Shown here piece by piece: positions 46,488 through 55,678 of a stretch of 64,000 bases of DNA. Numbering within the stretch: the stretch's first letter is position 1; every line of letters starts with the position of its first letter. Below the pieces are notes generated by a model. It was not told the origin of the DNA. It made no database searches and saw only the letters and a list, made by a program, of their open reading frames with translations. A program made the translations under genes and the position numbers. This stretch comes from an uncultured Bacteroidales bacterium (GTDB lineage Bacteria > Bacteroidota > Bacteroidia > Bacteroidales > UBA932). Location of the stretch: the NCBI GenBank assembly GCA_905234475.1, contig CAJOHX010000003.1, forward strand, positions 1-64,000, written 5' to 3'.

Positions 46488-47036
46488 CTAGATATTGAGG
46501 GAAGGCATCCCGGTCTTCTGCTCCTCGACCTTGAGGTAATCGCGGACCTTGAAGCCGAAGATGGCGGCCACGATGGAGTCGGGGATCTGACGGACGAGGT
46601 TGTTGTAGTTGGTCGCGGTGTCGTTGTACACCATCTTGCTGGTACGGACCATGTTGGTGTATTTGTCGACGGCGTCCATGGCCTTGGCGTAGTTCTCGTT
46701 GGCCTTGAGGTCGGGATACTGCTCGACGACGACGTTCAGCCGGCTCATCACCTGGCCCATGAGGTTCTCCTGGGCGTCGACCTGCTCGGCGGTGCTGTTG
46801 CCGTCGATCGGGCGGCGCTGGGCGATCGTGTCGCGGAGCGTGTTGTACTCATGCTCGTTGTAGGACTTGATCAGCTCGACCATGCCGGTGAGGGCATCCC
46901 AGCGGCTCTCTTGCTGCACGCCGATGGTGCTCATGGCATTCTTGCAAAGCTCATCCTTGTTGACGAGTTTGCGCTGGACGGAAATCACCCAAACGACGAG
47001 GAGGGCGATGATGACGATGGCAATGATAATTCCCAT
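46488..47036 (-). CDS. lemA: LemA family protein
   Basis: A 182-residue protein with one N-terminal membrane helix (MGIIIAIVIIALLVVWVI) and a long helical domain. The signature region SVQRKLVNKDELCKNAMSTIGVQQESRWDALTGMVELI and the ending NLVRQIPDSIVAAIFGFKVRDYL are typical of LemA. The start at 47036 is preferred because the extra 21 residues of the track ORF come from the AT-rich upstream gap. It is followed 2 nt later by the DUF2207 gene; LemA/DUF2207 pairs are common. The molecular role is not known. Confidence 0.92.
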   Translation of the reverse strand: MGIIIAIVIIALLVVWVISVQRKLVNKDELCKNAMSTIGVQQESRWDALTGMVELIKSYNEHEYNTLRDTIAQRRPIDGNSTAEQVDAQENLMGQVMSRLNVVVEQYPDLKANENYAKAMDAVDKYTNMVRTSKMVYNDTATNYNNLVRQIPDSIVAAIFGFKVRDYLKVEEQKTGMPSLNI

Positions 47037-47084
47037 TTGTTTTGTTGGTTTAGAGTTAAAATCATGTAAATATAGGAAAAAAAT

Positions 47085-47115
47085 AAAAAACCGCCCCAAA
47101 TGAGGCGGTTTTTTT
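47085..47115 (-). terminator. Terminator of pckA
   Basis: The hairpin CCGCC/GGCGG with flanking A- and T-runs (AAAAAACCGCC paired with GGCGGTTTTTT) is followed on the minus strand by TTTTTTATTTTTTT. It lies 33 nt past the pckA stop, with a palindromic repeat copy between. Confidence 0.8.
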
Positions 47116-47119
47116 GGAG

Positions 47120-47146
47120 ATTCCGGGTCAAGCCCGGAATGACGGT
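47120..47146. repeat. Palindromic repeat copy 3
   Basis: The same element as at 28904-28929 (core ATTCCGGGTCAAGCCCGGAAT, then GACGG), here between the pckA stop and its terminator. It stands in the same position relative to the gene as copy 2 does to nqrF: after the stop and before the terminator hairpin. Confidence 0.75.
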
Positions 47147-47147
47147 A

Positions 47148-48752
47148 CTACAGCTGCGGACCGGCAGCGACGAGAGCCTTGCCGGCGGCGTTGGACTCGT
47201 ACTTGGCGAAGTTCTTGATGAAGCGGCCGGCGAGGTCCTTTGCCTTGTCGTCCCAGATCTTCGGATCGGCGTAGGTGTCGCGCGGGTCGAGGATGCCGGT
47301 GTCGACACCCTTGAGCTCGGTGGGAACCTCGAAGTTGAAGTAAGGGATCATCTTGGTCGGGGCCTTGTCGATGCTGCCGTCCAGGATGGCGTCGATGATT
47401 CCGCGCGTGTCCTTGATGGAGATGCGCTTGCCGGTGCCGTTCCATCCGGTGTTGACGAGGTAGGCCTTGGCGCCGCTCTTCTCCATGCGCTTCACCAGCT
47501 CCTCGGCGTACTTGGTCGGATGGAGCTCCAGGAAGGCCTGGCCGAAGCAGGCGGAGAAGGTCGGGGTGGGCTCGGTGATGCCGCGCTCAGTGCCGGCGAG
47601 CTTGGCGGTGAAGCCGCTCAGGAAGTAGTACTTGCACTGCTCGGGGGTCAGGATGGAGACCGGAGGCAGCACGCCGAAAGCGTCGGCGGACAGGAAGATG
47701 ACCTGCTTGGCGGCGGGACCCTGGGACAGCGGGCGGACGATCTTCTCGATGTGGTAGATCGGGTAGCTGACGCGGGTGTTCTCGGTGACGCTCTTGTCGT
47801 TGAAGTCGATCTTGCCGTTGGCGTCCACGGTGACGTTCTCGAGGAGGGCGTCGCGGCGGATGGCGTTGTAGATGTCGGGCTCGGACTCCTTGTCCAGCTT
47901 GATGACCTTGGCGTAGCAGCCGCCTTCGAAGTTGAAGACGCCTTCGTCGTCCCAGCCGTGCTCGTCGTCACCGATGAGGAGGCGCTTGGGGTCGGTGGAA
48001 AGGGTGGTCTTGCCGGTGCCGGACAGGCCGAAGAAGATGGCGGTGTTCTCGCCGTTCATGTCGGTGTTGGCGGAGCAGTGCATGGCAGCGATGCCCTTGA
48101 GCGGGAGGAAATAGTTCATCATGGAGAAGAGGCCCTTCTTCATCTCACCGCCGTACCAGGTGTTGAGGATGACCTGCTCCTTGCTGCTGACGTTGAACGC
48201 CACGCAGGTGTCGCTGCGGAGGCCGAGCTCCTTGTAGTTGTCCACCTTGGCCTTGGCGGCGCAGTAGACGAGGAAGTCAGGCTCCTGGTCGAATTCGGCC
48301 TGGTTCATCGGACGGATGAACATGTTGGTCACGAAGTGGGCCTGCCATGCCACCTCCATGATGAAGCGGATCTTCATGCGGGTGTCCTTGTGGGTGCCGC
48401 AGAAGCCGTCCACGACGAAGAGGCGCTTGCCGCTGAGCTGCTTGAGGGCCAGGCTCTTGACCTCCTTCCAGACCTTCTCGGACATCTCGTGGTTGTCGTT
48501 GGGATACTCCGGAGTGTTCCACCAAACGGTGTCCTTGGAGTTCTTGTCCATCACGATGTACTTGTCCTTGGGCGAGCGTCCGGTGTAGACGCCGGTCATG
48601 ACGTTGATGGCGCCGAGTTCGGTCACCTGACCTTTGTCATAGCCCTCCAGACCGGGCTTGGTCTCCTCGTTGTAGAGGACTTCGTAGGTCGGATTGTAGA
48701 GGATCTCGGTCACTCCCTTGATGCCGTACTTGCTTAAATCGATCTTAGGCAT
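47148..48752 (-). CDS. pckA: Phosphoenolpyruvate carboxykinase (ATP)
   Basis: A 534-residue ATP-dependent PEP carboxykinase, which interconverts oxaloacetate and PEP; in fermenting Bacteroidota it usually fixes CO2 toward succinate. The key segments are [29 protein letters not shown] with the metal-binding Lys, the P-loop [14 protein letters not shown], the metal site [19 protein letters not shown] and the adenine-site region [17 protein letters not shown]. Start at 48752 ([13 protein letters not shown]). A full promoter lies at 48814-48845 on the minus strand. Confidence 0.97.
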   Translation of the reverse strand: MPKIDLSKYGIKGVTEILYNPTYEVLYNEETKPGLEGYDKGQVTELGAINVMTGVYTGRSPKDKYIVMDKNSKDTVWWNTPEYPNDNHEMSEKVWKEVKSLALKQLSGKRLFVVDGFCGTHKDTRMKIRFIMEVAWQAHFVTNMFIRPMNQAEFDQEPDFLVYCAAKAKVDNYKELGLRSDTCVAFNVSSKEQVILNTWYGGEMKKGLFSMMNYFLPLKGIAAMHCSANTDMNGENTAIFFGLSGTGKTTLSTDPKRLLIGDDEHGWDDEGVFNFEGGCYAKVIKLDKESEPDIYNAIRRDALLENVTVDANGKIDFNDKSVTENTRVSYPIYHIEKIVRPLSQGPAAKQVIFLSADAFGVLPPVSILTPEQCKYYFLSGFTAKLAGTERGITEPTPTFSACFGQAFLELHPTKYAEELVKRMEKSGAKAYLVNTGWNGTGKRISIKDTRGIIDAILDGSIDKAPTKMIPYFNFEVPTELKGVDTGILDPRDTYADPKIWDDKAKDLAGRFIKNFAKYESNAAGKALVAAGPQL

Positions 48753-48813
48753 AACTTTTATGTTTTTAGAATTTATTTTGAATAACTAATACTTTCGTTA
48801 CCAAAAAATCGTG

Positions 48814-48845
48814 CAAATATAGTGAATTCCCCGCACTTTTCCAAA
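48814..48845 (-). promoter_or_regulatory. Promoter of pckA
   Basis: On the minus strand, TTTG (48845-48842), a 20-nt spacer and TATATTTG (48821-48814). The leader to the ATG at 48752 is about 55 nt. Confidence 0.7.
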
Positions 48846-48879
48846 GCCCGGGCGGGGGAAGAATCCGGAGAAATTCGTT

Positions 48880-48887
48880 TAAATTTG
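48880..48887 (+). promoter_or_regulatory. -7 box 5 nt upstream of recQ start
   Basis: TAAATTTG ends 5 nt before the recQ ATG at 48893, the same spacing as at recG. No -33 match is clear. Confidence 0.5.
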
Positions 48888-48892
48888 CAAGG

Positions 48893-50773
48893 ATGGAAGC
48901 ACTGGAGGTACTGAAGCAGTATTGGGGCTACGAAGCCTTCCGGCCGATGCAGGAGGAGATCATTTCTGCGGCGGCCCAGGGTCGCGACGTGCTGGCCATC
49001 CTGCCCACGGGCGGGGGCAAATCGGTGTGCTTCCAGGTGCCCGCCCTGATGCAGGAAGGGCTTGCGCTCGTGGTCACGCCGCTGGTCGCCCTGATGAAAG
49101 ACCAGGTGCAGAACCTCGCCGCCCGGGGCATCCGCGCCCTGTCCATCCACGCCGGCATGGACCGGCGGCAGGTGGACACTGCGCTCAACAACGCTGCCTA
49201 CGGGGATTTCAAGTTCCTGTACGTCTCGCCGGAGCGCCTGGGCACGGCGCTGTTCCAGTCCTACCTGTCCATCCTGCCCCTCAGCTATATCGTCGTGGAC
49301 GAGGCGCACTGCATCTCGCAGTGGGGCTATGATTTCCGCCCGGATTATCTGGAAATCGGCGCGCTGCGCAAACTGGTGGACGTGCCGGTGATTGCCCTCA
49401 CGGCCACGGCTACGCCGCAGGTGGCGGAGGACATCATGGACAAGCTAGGCTTCCGGGAGCGCCTGCTGCTGCGGAGCGGTTTCGAGCGGCCCAACCTTTC
49501 TTATATCGTGCGCCACTGCGAGGACAAGACGGGGCAGCTGCTGGACATCTGCCGCGGCGTCCAGGGCTCCGGCATCGTCTACATGCGGCACCGGCGCCGC
49601 TGCGAGGAGGTGGCGGCTTTCCTGAAGGAGAATGGCGTCAGTGCCTCGTCCTACCATGCCGGCCTGGGCGGGGAAGTGCGCGCGGAGCGCCAGGAAGCCT
49701 GGAAGCGGGGGAGCATCCGCGTGATGGTGTGCACCAATGCCTTTGGCATGGGCATCGACAAGCCGGACGTGCGCTTCGTAGCCCACACGGGCCTGCCGGA
49801 GAGCCCGGAATCCTATTTCCAGGAGGCGGGCCGCGCCGGACGGGACGGGGAGCGCGCCTGGGCCGTCCTCCTGTGGAACGGCACGGACGTTCGCCGGCTG
49901 AAACAGCTGCTGGACGTCTCCTTCCCCTCGCTGGAGTTTATCGCCGACATCTATCAGAAGCTCCATATTTTCTTCGAGATCCCCTACGAGGCGGGCGCCG
50001 GACGGCAGCTGAAATTCGACCTGGCGGCGTTCTCGAAGCATTTCAAGCTCCAGCCGGCGTCCGTGCACTATGCCCTGAAATACCTGGAGCGCTCGGAGCA
50101 CCTGACCTTCTCGGAGGATGTCGAGGTGGCCACGCAGGTGCGCATCATGGTGGACCGCAACGTCCTGTACGACATTGATTTGCCGGATCCGGCGATGGTG
50201 ACGCTGCTGGAGGTGTTGATGCGCCGCTACCCGGGCATCTTCTCCTATCCCGTGCCGGTGCACGAGGATGCCGTGGCGGGGGCCTGCGGCCTGACGGTGC
50301 CGCAGCTGCGTCAGCTGCTCTACCGCACCTCGCTGGAGCATGTCATCAAATACATCCCCGGGGACCGCTGCGACGTCGTATTCCTGCACCACAACCGGCT
50401 GATGCCGGGCAACGTGGACCTGCAGAAGTCCAAGTATGACTTCCTGCTGGAGAACGCCCGCCGGCGCGCGGACGCCATGGTGGAATATGCCTCCGAGGCG
50501 GACCTGTGCCGTTCGCGCTGGCTGCTGCGCTATTTCGGGCAGGAAGAGTCCGCAGACTGCGGCAGCTGCGATGTCTGCCGTGCCGCGCGGGATGCCGGAT
50601 CTCCAAACCGTCATTCCGGGCCAGACCCTGAATCTCAGGTCCGCGCCTGGTGGGCGGCGCACCCCGGCGCCACCCTGCAGGATTTCCGCGCCGCCTGTGC
50701 CGACCCGTCCTCCGGGATGCCGCCGGATGCGGTCGCCATTTACCGCCGGATGCTCGACGCCGGGGAGCTCTGA
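48893..50773 (+). CDS. recQ: RecQ ATP-dependent DNA helicase
   Basis: A 626-residue RecQ helicase. Motifs: motif 0 region [15 protein letters not shown], Walker [61 protein letters not shown]-site [16 protein letters not shown]-like ([17 protein letters not shown]) and [10 protein letters not shown]. The RQC zinc site is [11 protein letters not shown]...CGSCDVC. Past the zinc site the frame reads [14 protein letters not shown], which is a degenerate copy of the palindromic repeat seen between genes (50607-50638). A short C-terminal helical segment ([16 protein letters not shown]) follows. No full HRDC domain is evident. Confidence 0.95.
   Translation: MEALEVLKQYWGYEAFRPMQEEIISAAAQGRDVLAILPTGGGKSVCFQVPALMQEGLALVVTPLVALMKDQVQNLAARGIRALSIHAGMDRRQVDTALNNAAYGDFKFLYVSPERLGTALFQSYLSILPLSYIVVDEAHCISQWGYDFRPDYLEIGALRKLVDVPVIALTATATPQVAEDIMDKLGFRERLLLRSGFERPNLSYIVRHCEDKTGQLLDICRGVQGSGIVYMRHRRRCEEVAAFLKENGVSASSYHAGLGGEVRAERQEAWKRGSIRVMVCTNAFGMGIDKPDVRFVAHTGLPESPESYFQEAGRAGRDGERAWAVLLWNGTDVRRLKQLLDVSFPSLEFIADIYQKLHIFFEIPYEAGAGRQLKFDLAAFSKHFKLQPASVHYALKYLERSEHLTFSEDVEVATQVRIMVDRNVLYDIDLPDPAMVTLLEVLMRRYPGIFSYPVPVHEDAVAGACGLTVPQLRQLLYRTSLEHVIKYIPGDRCDVVFLHHNRLMPGNVDLQKSKYDFLLENARRRADAMVEYASEADLCRSRWLLRYFGQEESADCGSCDVCRAARDAGSPNRHSGPDPESQVRAWWAAHPGATLQDFRAACADPSSGMPPDAVAIYRRMLDAGEL
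50607..50638. repeat. Palindromic repeat copy 4, degenerate, inside recQ
   Basis: CGTCATTCCGGGCCAGACCC and the bases after it align with copy 1, with a few substitutions in loop and right arm. It lies in the recQ frame after the zinc-binding cysteines and keeps the frame open. Degeneration would be expected if the repeat was inserted and then drifted as coding sequence. Confidence 0.6.
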
Positions 50774-50789
50774 TCCGTCGCGCGGGGTC

Positions 50790-50820
50790 TTGGAAGATAA
50801 GCGGAAAAACCTTAAATTTG
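50790..50820 (+). promoter_or_regulatory. Promoter of esterase-GH43 gene
   Basis: TTG at 50790-50792, a 20-nt spacer and TAAATTTG at 50813-50820, 32 nt upstream of the ATG at 50853. Confidence 0.65.
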
Positions 50821-50852
50821 GAATTCGATAGCATGACAAACCATATCACTAT

Positions 50853-53057
50853 ATGAAAAAGATACTGACTCTCTTTGCCATCCTGGCGGGCGCAATCGGC
50901 CTCCAGGCGCAGCCTGCCGGCGGTTTCGGCGGCTTCCAGATGCCCAAGATTGACGTACATTGCTCCGAGAAGTTCGCGGATATCGACTACGCGGGCGACG
51001 GAGAAGTTTACCATCAGCTGGATGTCTATCTGCCCCGGATGCAGAAGGCTTCCTATCCGGTCGTCGTGCACATCTACGGCAGCGCCTGGTACTCCAACAA
51101 TTCCAAGGGCATGGCCGACCTGGGCACCATCGTGAACGCCCTGCTGGATGCGGGCTATGCCGTCGTGACCCCGAACCACCGCTCTTCGGCGGACGCCAAG
51201 TTCCCGGCGCAGATTCAGGACATCAAGGGTGTGATCCGCTGGGTGCGCGCGCATGCCGCGCAGTACCGTTTCGACACGTCCTTCATCGCCACTTCGGGCT
51301 TCTCTTCCGGCGGACACCTTTCTTCGCTGGCCGCGACGAGCGGCAACGTCCCCTCGCTGGAAGGCAACGTGGGCGGTAACCTCGAGTTCAGCAGCCGCGT
51401 GGATGCGGCCTGCGACTGGTCCGGCCCCGTGGACCTCAACTACATGAGCTGCGGCGCGGCGGAGGACACCTGGAATCATGCTCCCGAGGAGGCCGTGATG
51501 GGCTTCTCCTTCAAGGGCAACGAGGAGCGTTTCAAGGCGCTGAACGCCACCAACTACATCGACCCGTCCGACCCGCCGGTGGTCATCTTCCACGGCACGG
51601 CCGACAACGTGGTGCCGCACTGCCAGGGCTCGCATTTTTATGAGCTGCTGGACCAGGCGGGCATCCGCACGGAGCTGTACCTCGTCGACGGCGGCGGCCA
51701 CGGCTTCAACATGTACACGGAGTACACCCTCCGTTCGATGACCAACTTCATGGACAAGGTCCGCACGGAGAAGGGCGGCACCTTCGTGACCGGTACCAAC
51801 CCGGTGATTACCAATGCGTTCTCCGCCGACCCCTCCGCCCATGTGTTCAACGGCCGGATCTACCTGTATCCTTCGCATGACATCCCCACGGTCAAGTACC
51901 AGGGCGACCAGCCGTGGTTCTGCATGTCCGACTACCATGTCTATTCTTCTGACGACCTGACGCACTGGACCGACCACGGCAACATCGTGGACCAGAAGGA
52001 TGTTCCCTGGGGCAATCCCACCGCCTATTCGATGTGGGCCCCGGACTGCGTGGAGAAGGCCGGCAAGTACTATTTCTATTTCCCGAACGCGCCCGGGCGC
52101 GGGAGGGGCTTCGGTTTCGGCATCGGCGTGGCCGTCTCCGACACGCCTTACGGCCCCTTCAAGATCCATGAGAACACGGTGCAGGGCACGGGCGGCATCG
52201 ACCCCTGTGTCTTCAAGGACAATGACGGCACCATCTATATCATCTGGTCCGGCATGGGCCTGCGCGGTGCCAAGCTTGCCGCCAACATGACCGAGATCGA
52301 GGGTCCGGCTGTCCGCCTGGACGAGACCTTCCCGAAGGGCCAGACAGAGGGTCCGTTCATGTTCCGCCGCGGCGACAAGTACTATCTGACCTATCCGTGG
52401 GTCCGCCTGGACGGCGGCACGGAGACGCTCTGCTATGCCATGGCGGACAGCCCGCTGGGCCCGTATGAGTTCAAGGGCGTGTTCATGGACGAGTCGCCGA
52501 CCGAGTGCTGGACCAACCACCATTCTTTCGTGGAGTTCAAGGGACAGTGGTATCTCTTCTATCACCACAATGATTTCAGCCCGGATTTCGACAAGAACCG
52601 CTCCGTGCGCATCGACAAGGTGTCTTTCCGCGAGGACGGCACCATCATCCCCGTCAAGCCGACATGGCGCGGCGTGGGCTATTTCAAGGCTTCCGACGAA
52701 CTGAACATCGACCGCTACAGCGAGTGCGTGGGCGCGAAGATCGACTTCCTCGACGAGTACAACTATTTCGCGGGTTGGAAGACTCGTTTCACGCAGCCGT
52801 ATGACCGCGTGCGCTTCAACGAGGTGGACTTCGGCGCCAAGGCCCCGAAGAGCATCGTCTTCCGCACCAAGGGCAACGGCGCCGTGCTGAACGTCACCGT
52901 CGGTGCCGGCAAGCCCGTTGCCTGCAAGGTCCCGGCCAGCGCCGACTGGACCGAGGTGGTTCTCCCGGCCAAGCTGGGTAAGGCCGTCGGCATGCAGGAC
53001 GTCACCGTCGAGCTTGTCTCCGGCTCCGCCGAAGTCGACTGGATCTCCTTCAGATAG
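50853..53057 (+). CDS. Esterase-GH43 fusion with CBM6-like tail
   Basis: A 734-residue secreted fusion. A signal peptide (MKKILTLFAILAGAIGLQAQ) is followed by an alpha/beta-hydrolase esterase domain (about 30-310): VVVHIYGSAWYSNN, the nucleophile motif SGFSSGGHLSS, Asp in FHGTADNVVP and His in DGGGHGF. A five-bladed GH43 domain (about 315-600) has the expected acidic residues in NAFSADPSAHVFNGRIYLYPS, GGIDPCVFKD and QTEGPFMF. A C-terminal sandwich (about 610-734, VRFNEVDFGAKAPKSIVFRTKG to EVDWISFR) resembles CBM6. It could remove an ester and an arabinose or xylose from the same arabinoxylan side chain. Exact GH43 specificity is not decided. Confidence 0.9.
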   Translation: MKKILTLFAILAGAIGLQAQPAGGFGGFQMPKIDVHCSEKFADIDYAGDGEVYHQLDVYLPRMQKASYPVVVHIYGSAWYSNNSKGMADLGTIVNALLDAGYAVVTPNHRSSADAKFPAQIQDIKGVIRWVRAHAAQYRFDTSFIATSGFSSGGHLSSLAATSGNVPSLEGNVGGNLEFSSRVDAACDWSGPVDLNYMSCGAAEDTWNHAPEEAVMGFSFKGNEERFKALNATNYIDPSDPPVVIFHGTADNVVPHCQGSHFYELLDQAGIRTELYLVDGGGHGFNMYTEYTLRSMTNFMDKVRTEKGGTFVTGTNPVITNAFSADPSAHVFNGRIYLYPSHDIPTVKYQGDQPWFCMSDYHVYSSDDLTHWTDHGNIVDQKDVPWGNPTAYSMWAPDCVEKAGKYYFYFPNAPGRGRGFGFGIGVAVSDTPYGPFKIHENTVQGTGGIDPCVFKDNDGTIYIIWSGMGLRGAKLAANMTEIEGPAVRLDETFPKGQTEGPFMFRRGDKYYLTYPWVRLDGGTETLCYAMADSPLGPYEFKGVFMDESPTECWTNHHSFVEFKGQWYLFYHHNDFSPDFDKNRSVRIDKVSFREDGTIIPVKPTWRGVGYFKASDELNIDRYSECVGAKIDFLDEYNYFAGWKTRFTQPYDRVRFNEVDFGAKAPKSIVFRTKGNGAVLNVTVGAGKPVACKVPASADWTEVVLPAKLGKAVGMQDVTVELVSGSAEVDWISFR

Positions 53058-53060
53058 CGG

Positions 53061-55592
53061 CTATTGCCGGTTTAGCGTCACCACGCCGGCGGAAAGGGGC
53101 TCGAGGGTGAGGGTAACGGCATCGTTTTGCGGTTGCAGCGCCGTTTTCCGGCGGGCGACCGCATTCTTTTGCGCCATGCTGTTGGCGGCGTCGAGGCTGC
53201 CGGGGGCGAAGTATTCGTATTCCGCGCCGGCGAGCGGGCCCCAGTCGCCATTCAGCGTTAGGGTATAGGGTTTGTCAGTGGGGTTGACGACCTTGACGGT
53301 GACGCAGCCGGCGTTCTCCGCCAGGGTGGCGGATACGCTCAGCTCCTTGGTATCTCCCTCAAAGGCAAGGCGGTAGGGGGAGTAGTGGTCGTACCAGAGC
53401 TCGGTGACGAGGTAGTTGGGGGCGACGAACAGGTCCTTGTAGTCGAAGTTGATGAAGGCATTGTTCCAGTCGGGGGCGTCGGTGCGGCGGATGAAGAGCG
53501 CTGCGGCGCCCATCGCCACCACGTCCAGGTTCTCGCAGACGTTCAGGAAGCCGCCGGCGAACAGGCCCGTGCGCCAGTCGGTGCTGTTGAGGTTCCATTC
53601 GGAGATGAACAGCTTGATGTTGGGGTTCGGGCACTTCGCAATCATGTCGGCATAGCGCTGATACTGCTGCGCGAGGCGTCCGGGGCCGGTGGCATAGCCG
53701 CCCTGCTGCTCGTAGTGGTGCAGGGACAGGTAGTCGAAATAGCGGCCGGAACGGTTCAGGAATGCTTCGTCCTCCGGGAAGCCGCCGCAGGCGATGATAC
53801 GGATGGTCGGATCGACGGCGCGCATGGCGGTGGAGAAGTCGCGCACGCACTTCTCGTAGCGGTCGATGCCCATCTCCCACATCTCGTTGTCGATCTCCCA
53901 GTACTTGACGTTGTAGGGCTCCGGATGGCCGTTGGCGGCACGTTTGGCGCCCCATTCGCCCGTGGCGGGCTCATTGCAGTAGCGCAGCCAGTTGACGGCG
54001 TTGTCCAGGATCTGCTGATACTCGGATTCGGGGCGCTCGAAGGCCACGCTCACCACGATGACGGGCTCGCTGTCCACCTCGCGGCAGAAGCGGATGAACT
54101 CGTCGGTGCCGAAGCAGTTCTGGTCGTAGTCCATCCACATCCAGTGGTCCCAGCGGCGGCGCGCCTCCTGCGGACCGATGCCCCATTTCCAGTCGTACTG
54201 TGCGGCATAGCCGCCACCGGGCCAGCGCAGGCAGGTCGGATGCAAATCCTTGACAGCCTGGAAGATATCGGGACGGAAGCCGCCCAGGGCCTGCCCGGTG
54301 CGGGTGCCCATCGAGGCCTGGTCAATCATCAGCGTGCCGTCTTCGGCGGCAATGGCGAAGTCGGCGTCACCCTCCCAGGCGCCTGCGTCCAGGGTGAAGG
54401 TATATTTCTGCCAGTCCGGGGACGGGCAGCCCAGGCTCTGGCGGACAATCCATTCGCCATCCCGGCGAAGGCCGACGCTCAGGCGGGCGTTGCCGTCGCC
54501 CTTGGCGTAGACGGAGCCCACGAAGGCGTCGCCCGGCCGCACGGCCTGCGGCCCCTGCTGCAGGCCGGAAACGCCCCGGGTGCGGATCCGCTGGGCGTAG
54601 TCCATGTTGACGGCGTCGCCCTTGACGAGCTGGAAGGTGCCGTCGCCGAAGGCAGTCCATTCCGGTGCCACGTCGGGCACCTTGACCTGTTCGGGCATGC
54701 CGGCGAACAGGACCTGTTTGCCGGAGGTGATGCGGATGTTGCGGTAGAGGGCTTCCGTGTAGTTTTCCCAAAGGGTTATGGTGTTCTGTTTGCGGCTGGT
54801 CGGAACGGTCTTGGAAAGGATCTTCTTCCCGTCCCACCACACGCTGACGCTGCGGCCGCGGCAGCTGACCCTGACATGGTGCCAGGCGTCCTGGTCGATC
54901 TGTGCAGCCTGGGCGGCCTTCGTTGCCAACGGCTCCAGTGTCTGCACTTTACGGGTGCGGCCGCCGAAGAAGGGGACCTCCTTTTCCACCTTCGTGGCCA
55001 GGGTAAACTCGGCGCTCACAGCCTGCTTCTGGGCCGCCGCGAGGGCCTTGGCCTGGGCGTCGGCCTCGATCTGGGACTGGGTCTGCGCCAGGGCGAAACG
55101 CTGCCCTTCATAGGCAGGGTCGTAGAGCCGCAGGAAATAGGGTTCTCCGTCGGCCTGGTCTTTCACGGCAAAGCGCAGGTCCAGCAGGCCGCCGCTCCAG
55201 CGCCGGCCGGGCAGCAGGTAGGCGCGCCATTTCACGTCCATCTCGATGTCGTAGCTGTCCGTGTCCAGCTGCACCAGCTCGACGGGCTGCTCGTAGCGGG
55301 TGGGGGAATGCAGCACTTCGTCCGCGTCGGCGAACCAGCCGTCGAAATAGCCGTCGCGCGGCGGGATGCCGGGGTAGTGCTCCGGCTCGAAGGAGCGGCC
55401 GTAGATGATCTCCTGCCAGACGCCGTTGTTGGCCGAAAAATAGATGTGCTCGAAGAGCTGGCCGTAGATGAGCGGGTCGATCTGCCCGTCGATGGCTTTC
55501 GAGTGGACGCGGAGGCTGACGCTCTCCTGCGCGGCGGCGCAAAAGCCCAGCAGGGCGGCGCACAGAAGGAGGATTCTTTTGGGTGCTGTCAT
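53061..55592 (-). CDS. GH51-type alpha-L-arabinofuranosidase with inserted binding domains
   Basis: An 843-residue secreted glycosidase. The start at 55592 gives the signal MTAPKRILLLCAALLGFCAAA. The mature N-terminus has the GH51 opening PLIYGQLFEHIYFSANNGVW. Residues about 75-305 are an added module with a Con A-like part (WHHVRVSCRGRSVSVWWDGKKI) and an Ala/Gln-rich helix (QSQIEADAQAKALAAAQKQA), and about 340-440 resemble a CBM4_9 domain (PSPDWQKYTFTLDAGAWEGD). The catalytic barrel follows with HPTCLRWPGGGYAAQYDW, the acid/base Glu in YWEIDNEMWEMG and the nucleophile Glu in LFISEWNLNS. It would release arabinose from arabinoxylan. It converges with the GH43 fusion gene, 3 nt apart. Confidence 0.92.
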   Translation of the reverse strand: MTAPKRILLLCAALLGFCAAAQESVSLRVHSKAIDGQIDPLIYGQLFEHIYFSANNGVWQEIIYGRSFEPEHYPGIPPRDGYFDGWFADADEVLHSPTRYEQPVELVQLDTDSYDIEMDVKWRAYLLPGRRWSGGLLDLRFAVKDQADGEPYFLRLYDPAYEGQRFALAQTQSQIEADAQAKALAAAQKQAVSAEFTLATKVEKEVPFFGGRTRKVQTLEPLATKAAQAAQIDQDAWHHVRVSCRGRSVSVWWDGKKILSKTVPTSRKQNTITLWENYTEALYRNIRITSGKQVLFAGMPEQVKVPDVAPEWTAFGDGTFQLVKGDAVNMDYAQRIRTRGVSGLQQGPQAVRPGDAFVGSVYAKGDGNARLSVGLRRDGEWIVRQSLGCPSPDWQKYTFTLDAGAWEGDADFAIAAEDGTLMIDQASMGTRTGQALGGFRPDIFQAVKDLHPTCLRWPGGGYAAQYDWKWGIGPQEARRRWDHWMWMDYDQNCFGTDEFIRFCREVDSEPVIVVSVAFERPESEYQQILDNAVNWLRYCNEPATGEWGAKRAANGHPEPYNVKYWEIDNEMWEMGIDRYEKCVRDFSTAMRAVDPTIRIIACGGFPEDEAFLNRSGRYFDYLSLHHYEQQGGYATGPGRLAQQYQRYADMIAKCPNPNIKLFISEWNLNSTDWRTGLFAGGFLNVCENLDVVAMGAAALFIRRTDAPDWNNAFINFDYKDLFVAPNYLVTELWYDHYSPYRLAFEGDTKELSVSATLAENAGCVTVKVVNPTDKPYTLTLNGDWGPLAGAEYEYFAPGSLDAANSMAQKNAVARRKTALQPQNDAVTLTLEPLSAGVVTLNRQ

Positions 55593-55616
55593 GGGTGGCG
55601 AAAAAAATGTTTCCCA

Positions 55617-55624
55617 CAAATTTA
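55617..55624 (-). promoter_or_regulatory. -7 box of GH51 gene
   Basis: TAAATTTG on the minus strand, 24 nt before the ATG at 55592; the divergent GH3 box is 21 nt away, so the two glycosidase genes share an 86-nt control region. Confidence 0.5.
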
Positions 55625-55645
55625 ATGATTATTCGCAATTCTTTG

Positions 55646-55653
55646 TATCTTTG
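55646..55653 (+). promoter_or_regulatory. -7 box of the GH3 operon
   Basis: TATCTTTG, 25 nt before the ATG at 55679. The expected -33 position holds TTTA or TTAA rather than TTTG. Confidence 0.5.
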
Positions 55654-55678
55654 ATACAGTCACTGAAACCTGACCGCG

